Assembly (NCBI GenBank): GCA_964521255.1
Contig: CAZFRM010000023.1
Coordinates: 11,205 to 75,204, forward strand
Length of the DNA: 64,000 bases
Source: ZC4RG29 sp964521255
Lineage (GTDB): Bacteria > Bacteroidota > Bacteroidia > Cytophagales > Cyclobacteriaceae
Reading direction: 5' to 3'
The notes under the pieces are model-generated. The model saw only the letters and a program-made list of their open reading frames with translations. It was not told the origin of the DNA and did not search any database. This document shows, piece after piece, positions 24,838-33,622 of the stretch. Positions within the stretch are counted from its first letter, which is position 1; every line of letters begins with the position of its first letter. A program made the position numbers and the translations under genes.

Positions 24838-25650
24838 ATGATGGAAGGTTTACACAATCAGATGAAGGGATATGGCAATGGGATCGTCAATGGATTCATT
24901 CCTTATCTTATTTTATTTTTTACATTAACCTTATCAATTCACCAGGCCAATGCACAGCAGGCTGATGATTATGAAGAAAGAAAAAATACCATCAAGATTG
25001 ATGTGACAGGCGATTTATATTATCGCCGCTCTGCAATATTCTCTTATGAACGGCTTACTAAACCAAACCAGAGTTTTGCTTTTACTGCAGGATACATGGA
25101 GTTTCCCAAGCTGACATCGCTGGGAGATAATATCAAATCAACCAGGGATGTAAAGCGCTCTGGTTTTAAAGTGGGGGGGGAATATCGTTTTTACCTGGCG
25201 AAGGAAAATAAATACAGTGCACCTCGCGGAGTGTACATTGGCCCTTATTTAAGTTATCTGAGTTTCACTAATCAACGTAACATTGAAAGCACTTTAGAAA
25301 GTGGGGAAGTGAAGTCTGGGTTTCTAAAAACTGATCTTGACGTAATAAATATTGGCGTCCAGTTAGGCTATCAATTTGTGCTGAACAACCGCTGGACAAT
25401 TGACCTTGTTTTTATCGGTCCTTCCGTTTCCCGCTATGCAGCCAAACTTAGTATCGATGGTAATTACAATATTGATGAAGAAGAATTATTACAAAACGAG
25501 ATTATACAAAAACTGATCAGCAAGTTTCCCCTGTTGGAAGACCTTATCCAGGACAAAACTGTAGATGCGAATGGCAAGCTTGATTCCTGGGCGTATGGAT
25601 ATCGGTACCAGTTTTTGATAGGATACCATTTTGGAAGGAAGAAGAAATAA
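24838..25650 (+). CDS. Outer membrane beta-barrel protein (DUF3575-like)
   Basis: The 270-residue protein has a long signal peptide (hydrophobic GFIPYLILFFTLTLSI, cleavage near ANAQQ). The mature part starts NTIKIDVTGDLYYRRSAIFSYERL, as in Bacteroidota DUF3575-like barrel proteins, and contains KVGGEYRFYL, GVYIGPYLSYLSF, IGVQLGYQFVLNNRW and the terminal YQFLIGYHFGR strand. Its role is unknown. The ATG at 24838 is the first; later ATGs at codons 2 and 8 are also possible starts. Confidence 0.8.
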   Translation: MMEGLHNQMKGYGNGIVNGFIPYLILFFTLTLSIHQANAQQADDYEERKNTIKIDVTGDLYYRRSAIFSYERLTKPNQSFAFTAGYMEFPKLTSLGDNIKSTRDVKRSGFKVGGEYRFYLAKENKYSAPRGVYIGPYLSYLSFTNQRNIESTLESGEVKSGFLKTDLDVINIGVQLGYQFVLNNRWTIDLVFIGPSVSRYAAKLSIDGNYNIDEEELLQNEIIQKLISKFPLLEDLIQDKTVDANGKLDSWAYGYRYQFLIGYHFGRKKK

Positions 25651-25721
25651 ATGAATTTACTCGTCATGCCGATAGCTGGAGTTTAAATAGAACTACGCAC
25701 TATCCGTTCGGCATCCCCTGA

Positions 25722-25802
25722 ATAGCTCACCAAAATAGAACCACGAAATATTTTTTGCACATTTAAATAGACCTACAAACTGAGCGGACAGAATTTAACA
25801 AA
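25722..25802. repeat. Dispersed intergenic repeat, copy 1 (IS-end-like)
   Basis: This ~81-bp sequence, starting ATAGCTCACCAAAATAGAAC and ending in GAATTTAACAAA, is nearly identical to 26668-26750. It contains iterated 13-mers of the form AAATAGAMCYACR, with one more just before it at 25685. Such iterated ends recall IS21-family termini. Apart from this, the 25651-25984 gap shows no gene. Confidence 0.75.
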
Positions 25803-25984
25803 GCTCCCTGGCCTTGCGTATCATAGTGCTTGCGCCAAAACTTGGTTGAACACACACTTCCGAATATTTCATTTTATACAAACAATTCTTTGTCGAATAT
25901 GTTGTCCATTAGAGAATCAGTTTATCATACATAAGCTGAAGCACAGGAGTCTACCGAATTCAATTATTAATAAAACCTAATACT

Positions 25985-26545
25985 ATGGAAACAATCTTTA
26001 GAAAGTGGTGGGTTATTCTGCTGCAAGGAATTTTTCTGATCATCCTTGGATTTTTCTTCTTTAACAATCCTATGGAAACACTCGCTGCCGTATCCTTGTG
26101 GATTGGGCTGCTCACCCTGGCGGCAGGTATTATGGGCATCATCGGGCACTTTATGATAGAGAAGGAAGAGCGGGAAAGCGGTGTGTTCTGGTGGAGCCTT
26201 ATCACGTTGCTTTTTGGTATCTTACTGGTAACAAGATTGGGCCTTACCATGAAAACCATTACCGTTCTTTTTGGTATATGGATGCTGATAACAGGGTGGT
26301 GGCTTACCTCTACCGGATGGGAGAGCAGACAAAATGGAGCTAACGGCTGGCTTATGCTTATTGTAGGTGTTTTATCCATTATTGCAGGCATTGCTGTCAT
26401 CTTCAATCTCGGCGTCGGTGCGATTTGGATCAGTACGTTGCTGGGACTTCAGGCGCTCATGGCAGGTATCGGCCTTGTCGTGTTGAGCCTTGTAAAACGA
26501 AACGTAGTTAAAAAGATAAAAGACAGGATAGCCCATTCACATTGA
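25985..26545 (+). CDS. HdeD/DUF308 family membrane protein
   Basis: The 186-residue protein has six predicted membrane helices (for example WWVILLQGIFLIILGFFFF, AAVSLWIGLLTLAAGIMG, FWWSLITLLFGILLV, TITVLFGIWMLITGWW) in the repeated pairs seen in HdeD/DUF308 proteins, and a basic C-terminal tail. HdeD is linked to acid resistance in enterics, but the Bacteroidota members are not characterised. It is a single gene flanked by two copies of an 80-bp repeat and followed by a strong terminator. Confidence 0.88.
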   Translation: METIFRKWWVILLQGIFLIILGFFFFNNPMETLAAVSLWIGLLTLAAGIMGIIGHFMIEKEERESGVFWWSLITLLFGILLVTRLGLTMKTITVLFGIWMLITGWWLTSTGWESRQNGANGWLMLIVGVLSIIAGIAVIFNLGVGAIWISTLLGLQALMAGIGLVVLSLVKRNVVKKIKDRIAHSH

Positions 26546-26570
26546 GCGGAATGCTTTGAAGAATATGATT

Positions 26571-26597
26571 AGGCCGTACGAAAGTACGGCCTTTTTG
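26571..26597 (+). terminator. Terminator after the HdeD-like gene
   Basis: AGGCCGTAC (26571-26579) pairs perfectly with GTACGGCCT (26584-26592) around a GAAA loop and is followed by a T-run. Confidence 0.9.
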
Positions 26598-26667
26598 TTT
26601 TATAGTATCTGTTTTGTCATTGGCATAGCAGGAGTTGAAATAGAAGTATGCACGACCTGTTCTCCCG

Positions 26668-26750
26668 ATAGCTCACCAAAATAGAACCACGAAATATTTT
26701 TTGCATACTTAAATAGACCTACAAACTGAGCGGACAGAATTTTTAACAAA
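26668..26750. repeat. Dispersed intergenic repeat, copy 2 (IS-end-like)
   Basis: This is the second copy of the 25722-25802 repeat, in the same orientation, differing by a few bases and a two-T insertion near its end. Together the two copies bracket the HdeD-like gene. The rest of the 26546-26951 gap holds a terminator and nothing else that I can identify. Confidence 0.75.
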
Positions 26751-26951
26751 ACTCTCCATCACTCTTTCGATTAAGTAAACAATAGGAAGGCTGAATACGC
26801 GTCAGGCAGCGCACGACCCTTCCGCCAGAAGTCGGGCAAAGCAGAATAACATGATCTGGATTACACGAAGGGGATATTTCGTTATAGGAGTGGATTGTTT
26901 CAGGTCGTAATATAAATTACCTTAAATTCACCAACTTAAAATATATCGTCT

Positions 26952-27821
26952 ATGAAATATAATATGTTACTGCTCTTCGCGATACTGTTTGCAGCATGCC
27001 AGTCCTCTAAAAAAGAAACCCCTGAGGAAACTGTAACGGAATCCTCTTCACCCACATTAACGATGAAATGGGAAACCGATACTGTACTCACCACCTGCGA
27101 GTCGGTAATTTATGATCCGGCCAATGATATCCTTTACGTAGCCAATATTAACGGTGTACCCGATGTCAAAGATGGAAACGGCTTCATCTCCCGTGTATCA
27201 CTGGATGGCAAAGTAACCACGACACAGTGGGTAACCGGGATGGACGCTCCGAAAGGAATGGGCATCTATAACGGGAAATTATACGTGACGGATATCGACC
27301 GCATTCATGAAATTGACATTGCTTCCGGCAAGATATCAAATACCTATCCCGCCGAAGGTGCAACCTTTCTTAATGACATTACCGTCGATGAGTCGGGTAA
27401 AGTCTATATCAGTGATTCCGGTATGGGAAACATTCTGCTGCTTGACAACGGAACCGTAACGGTGTGGATGTCTGGGTTAGAGGGACCGAATGGCCTACTG
27501 GCTGAAGGAGACAACCTGAAGATGGCCTCATTCGCTGCCGGGACCTTCAATACAATAGACCGTAACAAACAGGTTACCCTGGTTGCGGACAACATTGAGA
27601 ACGGCGATGGCGTGAAGGCGGTTGGTGATGGCGGATACCTGGTCTCCAGTTGGAATGGCATGGTTCACTACGTAGACCCTGACGGAAAAGCAAAATTGAT
27701 TCTGGATACCCGCGCCGACTCGGTCAACGCTGCGGACATTGAATATATTGCCGATAAAAAACTACTGCTCGTACCCGGGTTCTTTAAAAATAAAGTGATC
27801 GCGTACGAGTTAAGTAACTAA
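26952..27821 (+). CDS. SMP-30/gluconolactonase-like beta-propeller lipoprotein
   Basis: The 289-residue protein has a lipoprotein signal peptide ending in LFAAC at residue ~16. The mature domain has six-bladed propeller repeats of the SMP-30/NHL type: CESVIYDPANDILYVAN, GMDAPKGMGIYNGKLYVTD, LNDITVDESGKVYISDSG, GLEGPNGLLAEGDNL and ENGDGVKAVGDGGYLVSSW. It may hydrolyse a lactone or act as a binding scaffold at the membrane; neither can be decided from sequence. Confidence 0.85.
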   Translation: MKYNMLLLFAILFAACQSSKKETPEETVTESSSPTLTMKWETDTVLTTCESVIYDPANDILYVANINGVPDVKDGNGFISRVSLDGKVTTTQWVTGMDAPKGMGIYNGKLYVTDIDRIHEIDIASGKISNTYPAEGATFLNDITVDESGKVYISDSGMGNILLLDNGTVTVWMSGLEGPNGLLAEGDNLKMASFAAGTFNTIDRNKQVTLVADNIENGDGVKAVGDGGYLVSSWNGMVHYVDPDGKAKLILDTRADSVNAADIEYIADKKLLLVPGFFKNKVIAYELSN

Positions 27822-27840
27822 CCTTAATTTCTTCCACTCT

Positions 27841-27873
27841 CGCAGAGCCTCCCACCTGGGGGACTCTGCGTTT
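27841..27873 (+). terminator. Terminator-like hairpin after the SMP-30-like gene
   Basis: CGCAGAG (27841-27847) pairs with CTCTGCG (27864-27870), followed by TTTCTGTGT. The intervening CCTCCCACCTGGGGGA can add further pairs. Confidence 0.6.
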
Positions 27874-28086
27874 CTGTGTCGTACCTTTTGTATTACTCTT
27901 CATCCTTTGTCAAATCAATATCTTTCAGCACTATATAATTCCTTTGCACACGCATCGTTTTTTCATTTGTTCGATTTATACTACTATTCTATTTTTACAA
28001 ATAGGCTATTGGTTTACTTAAGCTTGTAACCCCGAAGCGCAGCGTCCCCGAGGCGGGAGACTAGACAAAACTTAAAAGCATTGTTT

Positions 28087-28430
28087 ATGGAAATAAATCT
28101 TCAAGGTCGGCACGGTGGAGGCTTCTCACAGTGCGGATCACAATGTTCTTTTTGTAAAAGAACCCTTTATAAATTCCGCCTGCTGGAATTTAAAGTCACG
28201 GATGCGCCGTTGAATATGTATCGAATGGTGGTGACCTATGAAAATGGAATGCTCGATAACATTGAAGTCAGGCAGGAAATTCCACAAGGGGGTGAGAGTC
28301 GTGTGATTGACTTAAAGGTGAAGGATTAGAAAGATTGAATTCTGGTATGGATACTAAAGGTCCTAATAAAGGACAGGGACGATGTAACTGTATTTGGGAA
28401 GAAAGTAGAGTCAATTTATAAACTGGAGAT
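28087..28430 (+). pseudogene. Frameshifted remnant of a conserved Bacteroidota beta-sandwich protein
   Basis: The open frame from 28087 contains LLEFKVTDAPLNMYRMVV, NGMLDNIEVRQEIPQGG and ESRVIDLKVKD and then stops at 28329. The expected continuation is present in other frames: RIRKIEFWYG just after the stop, then DTKGPNKGQG, then VTVFGKK. Intact family members that I recall end IRKIEFWYDTK..., then a V-T-V-F-G-like strand. At least two frameshifts are therefore needed, so this is a decaying gene. The start is also uncertain, since the Cys-rich N-terminus (QCGSQCSFCKR) is not typical of the family. Confidence 0.55.
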
Positions 28431-28767
28431 TTCTCAGGCTGATAGTCACCTATAATATCGGATAAAGCAGAATCTATTTCGTGCGCCGGTTCCAATTAAA
28501 TACCCTCAAAAAAAATGATTAACAAACTTCAACAGGGGTTAAACATTTATACCATCTCCTTGTTCTGATGTTAAGGAAATTAATCCATTCCCGAGCTACT
28601 GCGACCTTAACCAACAACATTATATGAAGAATTTTACTAAGCCAGCTTTGTTCCTTTCATACATGGTTGGTTGGGGGTATGGTTAAGTTTTAATGAGATC
28701 ACATTGATATTTTTGCGGGTGGCAAATTTTTATCGAATAACAAAACCAATCAAAAAAAAATCACCAT
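28431..28767. other. Intergenic stretch with no recognisable feature
   Basis: This AT-rich region lies between the pseudogene and the DUF481 gene. I see no gene, repeat copy or clear promoter in it. Confidence 0.5.
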
Positions 28768-29787
28768 ATGGCTATGCAAAAAGTATTTCTTCTAACACTG
28801 TTTTTTGTTCTCCTAACAGTTTCCGTATTCAGCCAGGACTCACTGGTTCTTAAAAACAATGATTTCATCGCAGGCGAAATAAAAGGTATGGACCGGGGTG
28901 TACTGACGATAGAAACAGATTACAGCAAAAATGATTTTACCGTTGAATGGAGCGGCGTCAAACAGATCTTTACTAAGACTCAGTTCCTGATCACACTCAC
29001 GGATGGAGATCGAATCACGGGCACTTTGACGTCGGTAGATTCTGCCAATGTCACTATCCAGAGTAATGATGGGCAAACTCATCAGCATTTGTTAAACGAC
29101 CTTGTAGTACTGAAATCAATAAGCGACAAATTTTGGGACCGGATTCACGCAGCGATCAGTGTGGGATACAGTTTGACCCGTGCTCAAACATTACGACAGC
29201 TTTCTATGCGAAGCAACGTGGGCTATCTTACTGAACGATGGTCGGCAGACGTATCCTATAATACGTTTGAATCCAGTCAGGATGAGACAGTGGATATTCG
29301 ACGCAAAGATGGGGGCGCTAACTTTAATTATTTTTTACCCCGCGATTGGTATATACCCATTTCGACGACATTTCTTTCCAACACAGAACAAAAAATTGAT
29401 TTGCGCTTATTGGGCAAGGCCGGTATCGGAAAATATTTAATCCATAAAAACCAGGCATACTGGGGAGTATCCGCCGGAGCGAACGTTAACTATGAAGACT
29501 TTACTGATGAAACTGTTGCCCGCACAAGCTGGGAGGCATTTATCGGCACGGAATTAAATATTTTTGATATGGGCGATCTCACGTTGTTAACAAGAGCAGT
29601 AGCCTATCCCAGTCTAACAGAATCCGGACGGTTTCGCGCAGATTTTACATTTGATATGAAGTATGATTTGCCCTATGATTTTTACATACAGTTGGGCTAC
29701 ACGCTGAATTATGATAATCGTCCCGTCGAAGGAGCGCCGGAGGGTGATTATGTTTTCCAGACTACGTTCGGTTGGTCGTGGGATTAA
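28768..29787 (+). CDS. DUF481 family outer membrane protein
   Basis: The 339-residue protein has a signal peptide (MQKVFLLTLFFVLLTVSVFSQ). Its first ~110 residues form small beta repeats typical of the family (LVLKNNDFIAGEIKGMDRGV, ITLTDGDRITGTLTSVDSANV). The second part is a DUF481/YdiY-type barrel: ISVGYSLTRAQTLRQLSM, RWSADVSYNTF, KAGIGKYLIHKNQAYWGVSA, GTELNIFDM, and an ending QLGYTLNYDNRP and FGWSWD. ATGs at 28768 and 28774 are both possible starts. Confidence 0.88.
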   Translation: MAMQKVFLLTLFFVLLTVSVFSQDSLVLKNNDFIAGEIKGMDRGVLTIETDYSKNDFTVEWSGVKQIFTKTQFLITLTDGDRITGTLTSVDSANVTIQSNDGQTHQHLLNDLVVLKSISDKFWDRIHAAISVGYSLTRAQTLRQLSMRSNVGYLTERWSADVSYNTFESSQDETVDIRRKDGGANFNYFLPRDWYIPISTTFLSNTEQKIDLRLLGKAGIGKYLIHKNQAYWGVSAGANVNYEDFTDETVARTSWEAFIGTELNIFDMGDLTLLTRAVAYPSLTESGRFRADFTFDMKYDLPYDFYIQLGYTLNYDNRPVEGAPEGDYVFQTTFGWSWD

Positions 29788-29836
29788 CGGATCGTTATGA
29801 CGCGATTCCTTTCTTGCAACGAAATAAACACCTTAT

Positions 29837-30424
29837 ATGAAAAAAGTATTTCAGAATTTACGGGATACGGTCATTGCCGGGATTCTCTTCCTTTTACCCT
29901 TCCTTATTTTGTTTGTGTTGATATCGAAGGTATTCCAGTTTTTCAACTCGTTTACAACCAAAATAGCCAATCTGTTTGGCTTACCGAGCATCGCCGGTAT
30001 TTCTTCTTCTACTATCATCGGCACGCTTGGTTTCATTGCTCTCTGTTTACTATGTGGCTATTTGGTAAGGATTGCATACTTCAAGCAAATCAGAAAGTGG
30101 ATCGATGAAAAGTTGCGGAGCCTTATTCCGGGGTATGAGCTTTATCATGAGATGGCCGTAGCCAAGCTGGTTAACCAGGAAGAAGCGCTTCCTTACGAAA
30201 TGGCAGTCTGGGTAAAAAGAGGAGATGTTATGCAGCCAGGATTTTTAATGGAAACTATGCCCGATGGTAAACCTGTTGTTTTTTTTCCCAGTGCTGGTGA
30301 TGTAAAAAATGGGTTAGTTGTAATAGTGGATTCTTCAGCTATTAAACGATGTCCTGGCATTGATATGAAGCAATTCAAACTGGCGCTCTCTAATCTGGGT
30401 TTGGGAATTTCAAAATTAGGGTAG
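29837..30424 (+). CDS. DUF502 family membrane protein
   Basis: The 195-residue protein begins with two membrane helices (VIAGILFLLPFLILFVLISKV and SSTIIGTLGFIALCLLCGYLV) followed by a soluble domain with SLIPGYELYHEMAVAKL, PGFLMETMPDGKPVVFFPSAG and GLVVIVDSSAIKRC, the DUF502 pattern. Function is unknown. It starts 49 bp after the DUF481 gene and may be co-transcribed with it. Confidence 0.87.
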   Translation: MKKVFQNLRDTVIAGILFLLPFLILFVLISKVFQFFNSFTTKIANLFGLPSIAGISSSTIIGTLGFIALCLLCGYLVRIAYFKQIRKWIDEKLRSLIPGYELYHEMAVAKLVNQEEALPYEMAVWVKRGDVMQPGFLMETMPDGKPVVFFPSAGDVKNGLVVIVDSSAIKRCPGIDMKQFKLALSNLGLGISKLG

Positions 30425-30471
30425 TGATTGGTGCGATACGTAGAAGCCATCTCAAAAATCAAAAATTTGGT

Positions 30472-30493
30472 GGCTCAAAAAGTTGAAATGACA
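30472..30493 (+). repeat. Dispersed 22-bp repeat
   Basis: GGCTCAAAAAGTTGAAATGA and two further bases match, with one change, the inverted arms of the element at 38231-38396. It may be the end of the same small element family. Confidence 0.5.
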
Positions 30494-30531
30494 AAGGAGG
30501 TTGTTCATTGGTAGTATTCATGGGGCACCTT

Positions 30532-30712
30532 CGAAGCCGTCATCCCGATATTATCGGGATCCCCCATCAACTCGTCAAAATAGACCCACGCAACTGATTT
30601 GGAGATGGCTGCGAAATTGGACCCCTCCGAATATCGCATCTCAGTGAAAATGCATCACTTTGTTCTCGTTCGCAGAAACGGGATCCCGATAATATCGGCA
30701 TGACGTGCTTCG
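30532..30712. mobile_element. MITE-like element with ~32-bp inverted ends
   Basis: The left end (30532-30563, CGAAGCCGTCATCCCGATAT...) and the right end (30680-30712, read in reverse as CGAAGCACGTCATGCCGATA...) are nearly perfect inverted repeats. Each contains the palindrome CCCGATATTATCGGG or a close form. The ~115-bp core includes AAATAGACCCACG and AAATTGGACCCCTCC, which resemble the iterated 13-mers at 25.7 and 26.7 kb. No transposase is encoded. The surrounding 30425-30942 gap has no gene. Confidence 0.7.
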
Positions 30713-30942
30713 AAGAGTGATAGCGTCTAAAAACCTTTCGGGTCAAAAAAGTTGGGTGTAAAAAAGTTGTCATTGGTGACTAGCGAATAATCTCCTCATA
30801 AACAGAGAATGTCTCGCTACCACTCAACATGACGTATGTATTTTTGAGTGGCTTCTAGTTGTATTTTAAATCGTATTGTTTCACCGGTACGCATTGTTTA
30901 CCGATACTTCTGTGTACCTTATTGTACTCTAAAAAAACTCTT

Positions 30943-31398
30943 ATGCTCAAATCAACCCTGTTTTGCATTTTCATATTTACAATTCATATATGCTGTGCCC
31001 AGGATCACAAGGAAGTAGAAGCAACGATAAATGCGTTGGAACAAAAAGGTGTTAAAGGAATTCTGGCTTCTGACAGCAACATGCTTAAGCCATTATGGGC
31101 GCCGGAATTTATGGTTAACACACCGCGTAATAATATTGCCGAAAACCGTAGTGCAGTTTTTAAAATTCAGCAGGCAGGAATGATTGACTACCGTTCCTAT
31201 GAAAAAGAAATTGAAAAAATGCAGATTCATGACAACATCGTTGTCACCATGGGTAGTGAAACCTATGTGCCCAATGTTGACCTTCCCGGTGGTGTCAAGG
31301 CTGGTGAAACTGTAAAAAGGAGATTTACCAATGTGTGGATGAAACAAAACGGACAGTGGCTGCAGATAGCAAGACATGCTTCTATAATATGTAAGTGA
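30943..31398 (+). CDS. Exported SnoaL/DUF4440-like (NTF2 fold) protein
   Basis: The 151-residue protein from the ATG at 30943 has a signal peptide (MLKSTLFCIFIFTIHICCAQ) and an NTF2-like domain: helix ATINALEQKGVKGILASD, LKPLWAPEFMVNTPRNNI, IQIHDN-like strand MQIHDNIVVTMGSETYV, KRRFTNVWMKQNGQWLQIAR. Upstream codons are in frame but would bury the signal peptide, so I chose 30943. These domains are usually small-molecule-binding or enzymatic, and the substrate is unknown. Confidence 0.82.
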   Translation: MLKSTLFCIFIFTIHICCAQDHKEVEATINALEQKGVKGILASDSNMLKPLWAPEFMVNTPRNNIAENRSAVFKIQQAGMIDYRSYEKEIEKMQIHDNIVVTMGSETYVPNVDLPGGVKAGETVKRRFTNVWMKQNGQWLQIARHASIICK

Positions 31399-31687
31399 TA
31401 TACAAGTCACTGAGAAGGGATGCAGCGTCAGTGAATTTTTAAATGTACTTAAGCTTCTATCTGAACAAGAGGTTGTCGAGGCTATCACCACATAAAATAA
31501 ATAAGCAGGTCAACAGAAAGCTCGATATGGTTACCAAACCATCGGGGCGAATAAATCCTATGTTTAACGCGTGGCCTCGGAGGCCCCGCTGGGACTCAAT
31601 GAAGAAATTCAGGCATCCGGTACTTTCTCAGTGAATCAATACCGCACAGGCCATCTGTTAAAATACATGACACTCTGTTTCGGGAAG

Positions 31688-32962
31688 TTATCGCATTTCG
31701 ACACCAGTTTCTATCGGCTCAATTAAAGCCAGCTCCGGAATCGGAACGACAAATTTGCCACCCCATTCGGCTATGTAATGGTGAGTACTTACGATTTCGT
31801 CTTTCAGGTTCCATGGCAAGATGAACACGTAGTCTGGCTTAGTTTCCTTGATGTGCTCGGTTGGATAAATAGGAATCAATGTGCCGGGCAGGTAGTTGCC
31901 TTGCTTCACCGGGTTCCGGTCAACGGTGTAATCAAGGAAGTCAGTTCTTATCCCGCAATAATTTAGAAGCGTGTTACCTTTTCCCGGAGCGCCATATCCG
32001 GCGACGGATTTTCCAGCACGTTTTGCATCGATTAAAAATTCAAGGATCTTACGCTTGGCTTCGTGGACCTTCTCGGTGAACGAACTGTAAAATTGAAGCG
32101 ACCTCAACCCGAGTGCCGTTTCGCGATCTAATATCTCTTGCACCCGTTCTGAAACAGGCTTTGAGGAATCTTCTTCATGCCTGGCATATATGCGGAGTGA
32201 TCCACCGTGAGTAGGTATTTCGTCAACATCGAACAACACAAGGCCGTTGTGTTTGAATATATCTTGTACAGTTCCAAAAGAAAGGTACGAGAAATGTTCG
32301 TGATAAATCGTATCAAACTGATTATGCTCAATCAGGCGCAATACATCGGGGAACTCCATCGTGGCAATGCCGTCCTCCCGGAGAAATATTTTAATACCGC
32401 CGACCAGGTCGTTTATATCGGGTACATGTGCAAGGACGTTGTTGCCGATCAGCAAATCGGTCTTTCCATACTTCTTCACCAATTCTGTTGCCGTTTCAAC
32501 GCCAAAGAATTTTACTTCGGTGCGAATTCCCTTCGCAACGGCGGCTGCGGCGACATTTGCTGCGGGCTCAATACCCAGAACAGGAATCTTTTTGTCCTGA
32601 AAATACTGAAGCAAATACCCGTCATTACTTGCCATTTCAGCGACAAGGCTCTTCTCATTGTAGCCGAAACGCCGCACCATCATATCCGTGTACCTGGATA
32701 CGTGTTTCAACCACGAATCAGAGTAGGAAGAGAAGTACGCATAATCTTTAAAAATGTCAGACGGCGCGACGAATTCATTTAACTGGACAAGGAAGCATTT
32801 TTCACAAACGAAAGCATGGAGCGGATAGAATGGTTCCATGCTGTTCAACTCACTTGGTTTTATGTGATCCTGACAAAGAGGCGACATACCAAGGTCAACA
32901 AAGGTGTGGCTCAATGCTGTGCCACAGAATCTGCAATAGCATTTGTGTGTGGGATTTTCCAT
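31688..32962 (-). CDS. Class I SAM-dependent C-methyltransferase (sugar C-methyltransferase type)
   Basis: The 424-residue protein has the three-part plan of TylCIII-like C-methyltransferases. It begins with an N-terminal Cys-rich putative zinc-binding segment (CYCRFCGTALSH and CEKCFLVQL). A central SAM-binding domain follows with VAEMASNDGYLLQYF and VLGIEPAANVAAAA, NNVLAHVPDINDLV and the catalytic-type YHEHFSYLSF. The C-terminal domain has GKSVAGYGAPGKGNTLLNY and VFILPWNLKDEI. Such enzymes methylate NDP-hexoses for polysaccharides or natural products. It is a single gene here with no sugar-biosynthesis partner next to it. Confidence 0.9.
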   Translation of the reverse strand: MENPTHKCYCRFCGTALSHTFVDLGMSPLCQDHIKPSELNSMEPFYPLHAFVCEKCFLVQLNEFVAPSDIFKDYAYFSSYSDSWLKHVSRYTDMMVRRFGYNEKSLVAEMASNDGYLLQYFQDKKIPVLGIEPAANVAAAAVAKGIRTEVKFFGVETATELVKKYGKTDLLIGNNVLAHVPDINDLVGGIKIFLREDGIATMEFPDVLRLIEHNQFDTIYHEHFSYLSFGTVQDIFKHNGLVLFDVDEIPTHGGSLRIYARHEEDSSKPVSERVQEILDRETALGLRSLQFYSSFTEKVHEAKRKILEFLIDAKRAGKSVAGYGAPGKGNTLLNYCGIRTDFLDYTVDRNPVKQGNYLPGTLIPIYPTEHIKETKPDYVFILPWNLKDEIVSTHHYIAEWGGKFVVPIPELALIEPIETGVEMR

Positions 32963-33191
32963 GACTGGTTTTCATAAAGTTTATGAATCAAGAACACAGT
33001 AAACAACAATAAAGTTAAATGTAAACTTCATAATTAGTTATCAAATACCTGTTAAACAATCCGGCAAGATGTCTTCACAGCGAGTGTCAAGAGGGCAACC
33101 TGTTCGTATAAACCTGTTTCAGGACAAGACACACCCAAATTTGGGCAATTCATTGAGAAGCACCACAAAAAATATTTTGTCATAATGAAAC

Positions 33192-33215
33192 TTTAATCGT
33201 AATATTACGATTAAA
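33192..33215. promoter_or_regulatory. ArsR operator 1
   Basis: A perfect 24-bp palindrome, with half-site TTTAATCGTAAT, ends five bases before the arsR start codon. It is the expected operator for ArsR autorepression. The purine-rich AAAGGA before the ATG overlaps its right edge. Confidence 0.85.
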
Positions 33216-33220
33216 GGAAC

Positions 33221-33547
33221 ATGGGACTCACCAAGACAGAGGAATTCACAAAAGCACAAAATGACCTGGCCATTTTCACGAAGGCATTGGGTCATCCTGC
33301 TCGTATTGCTATTCTTCAATTTTTGATCAAGACCAAGTCGTGTATGTGCGGCGATATTGTTGATGAGTTGCCTTTGTCACAGTCAACGGTCTCACAACAC
33401 CTGAGCGAATTAAAAAAGGCCGGTCTTATTAAAGGAGATATCGAAGGTCCAAGCGTATGCTATTGTGTCGATGAGAAAGTTTGGAACAAAGCCAAAAAAA
33501 TGGTTGGCGATCTGTTTGAAAGCTATAAAGGATCGGATTGCTGCTGA
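33221..33547 (+). CDS. arsR: ArsR family transcriptional repressor
   Basis: This 108-residue winged-helix repressor has KALGHPARIAILQFLI, the metal-site type SCMCGDIVDEL with CxC on the alpha3 helix, the recognition helix LSQSTVSQHLSELKKAGLI, and a Cys-rich end GSDCC. As(III) binding to the cysteines should release it from DNA. It precedes arsM and the arsC-like gene, and two near-identical palindromic operators flank it, one at its own promoter and one before arsM. Confidence 0.93.
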   Translation: MGLTKTEEFTKAQNDLAIFTKALGHPARIAILQFLIKTKSCMCGDIVDELPLSQSTVSQHLSELKKAGLIKGDIEGPSVCYCVDEKVWNKAKKMVGDLFESYKGSDCC

Positions 33548-33564
33548 CTATTTTTTTGCTTCGA

Positions 33565-33585
33565 TTAATCGCAATATTACGATAA
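33565..33585. promoter_or_regulatory. ArsR operator 2, upstream of arsM
   Basis: TTAATCGCAATATTACGATA matches the operator before arsR with one change in each half. It lies 38 bp before the arsM start, so arsM may have a separate ArsR-controlled promoter. Confidence 0.8.
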
Positions 33586-33622
33586 TAAGAATACGATAAT
33601 AACAAACTAAACACCCCTTATC

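Noticed and set aside
25960..26406. 148-aa minus-strand open frame
   Set aside because: It is antisense to the HdeD-like gene, whose membrane-helix pattern and terminator support the plus strand.
31443..31634. 63-aa open frame starting MYLSFYLNKRLSRLS
   Set aside because: Composition is unlike a protein and no motif is visible; it lies in the short gap after the NTF2-like gene.
32207..32782. 191-aa plus-strand open frame
   Set aside because: It is fully antisense to the conserved methyltransferase gene.
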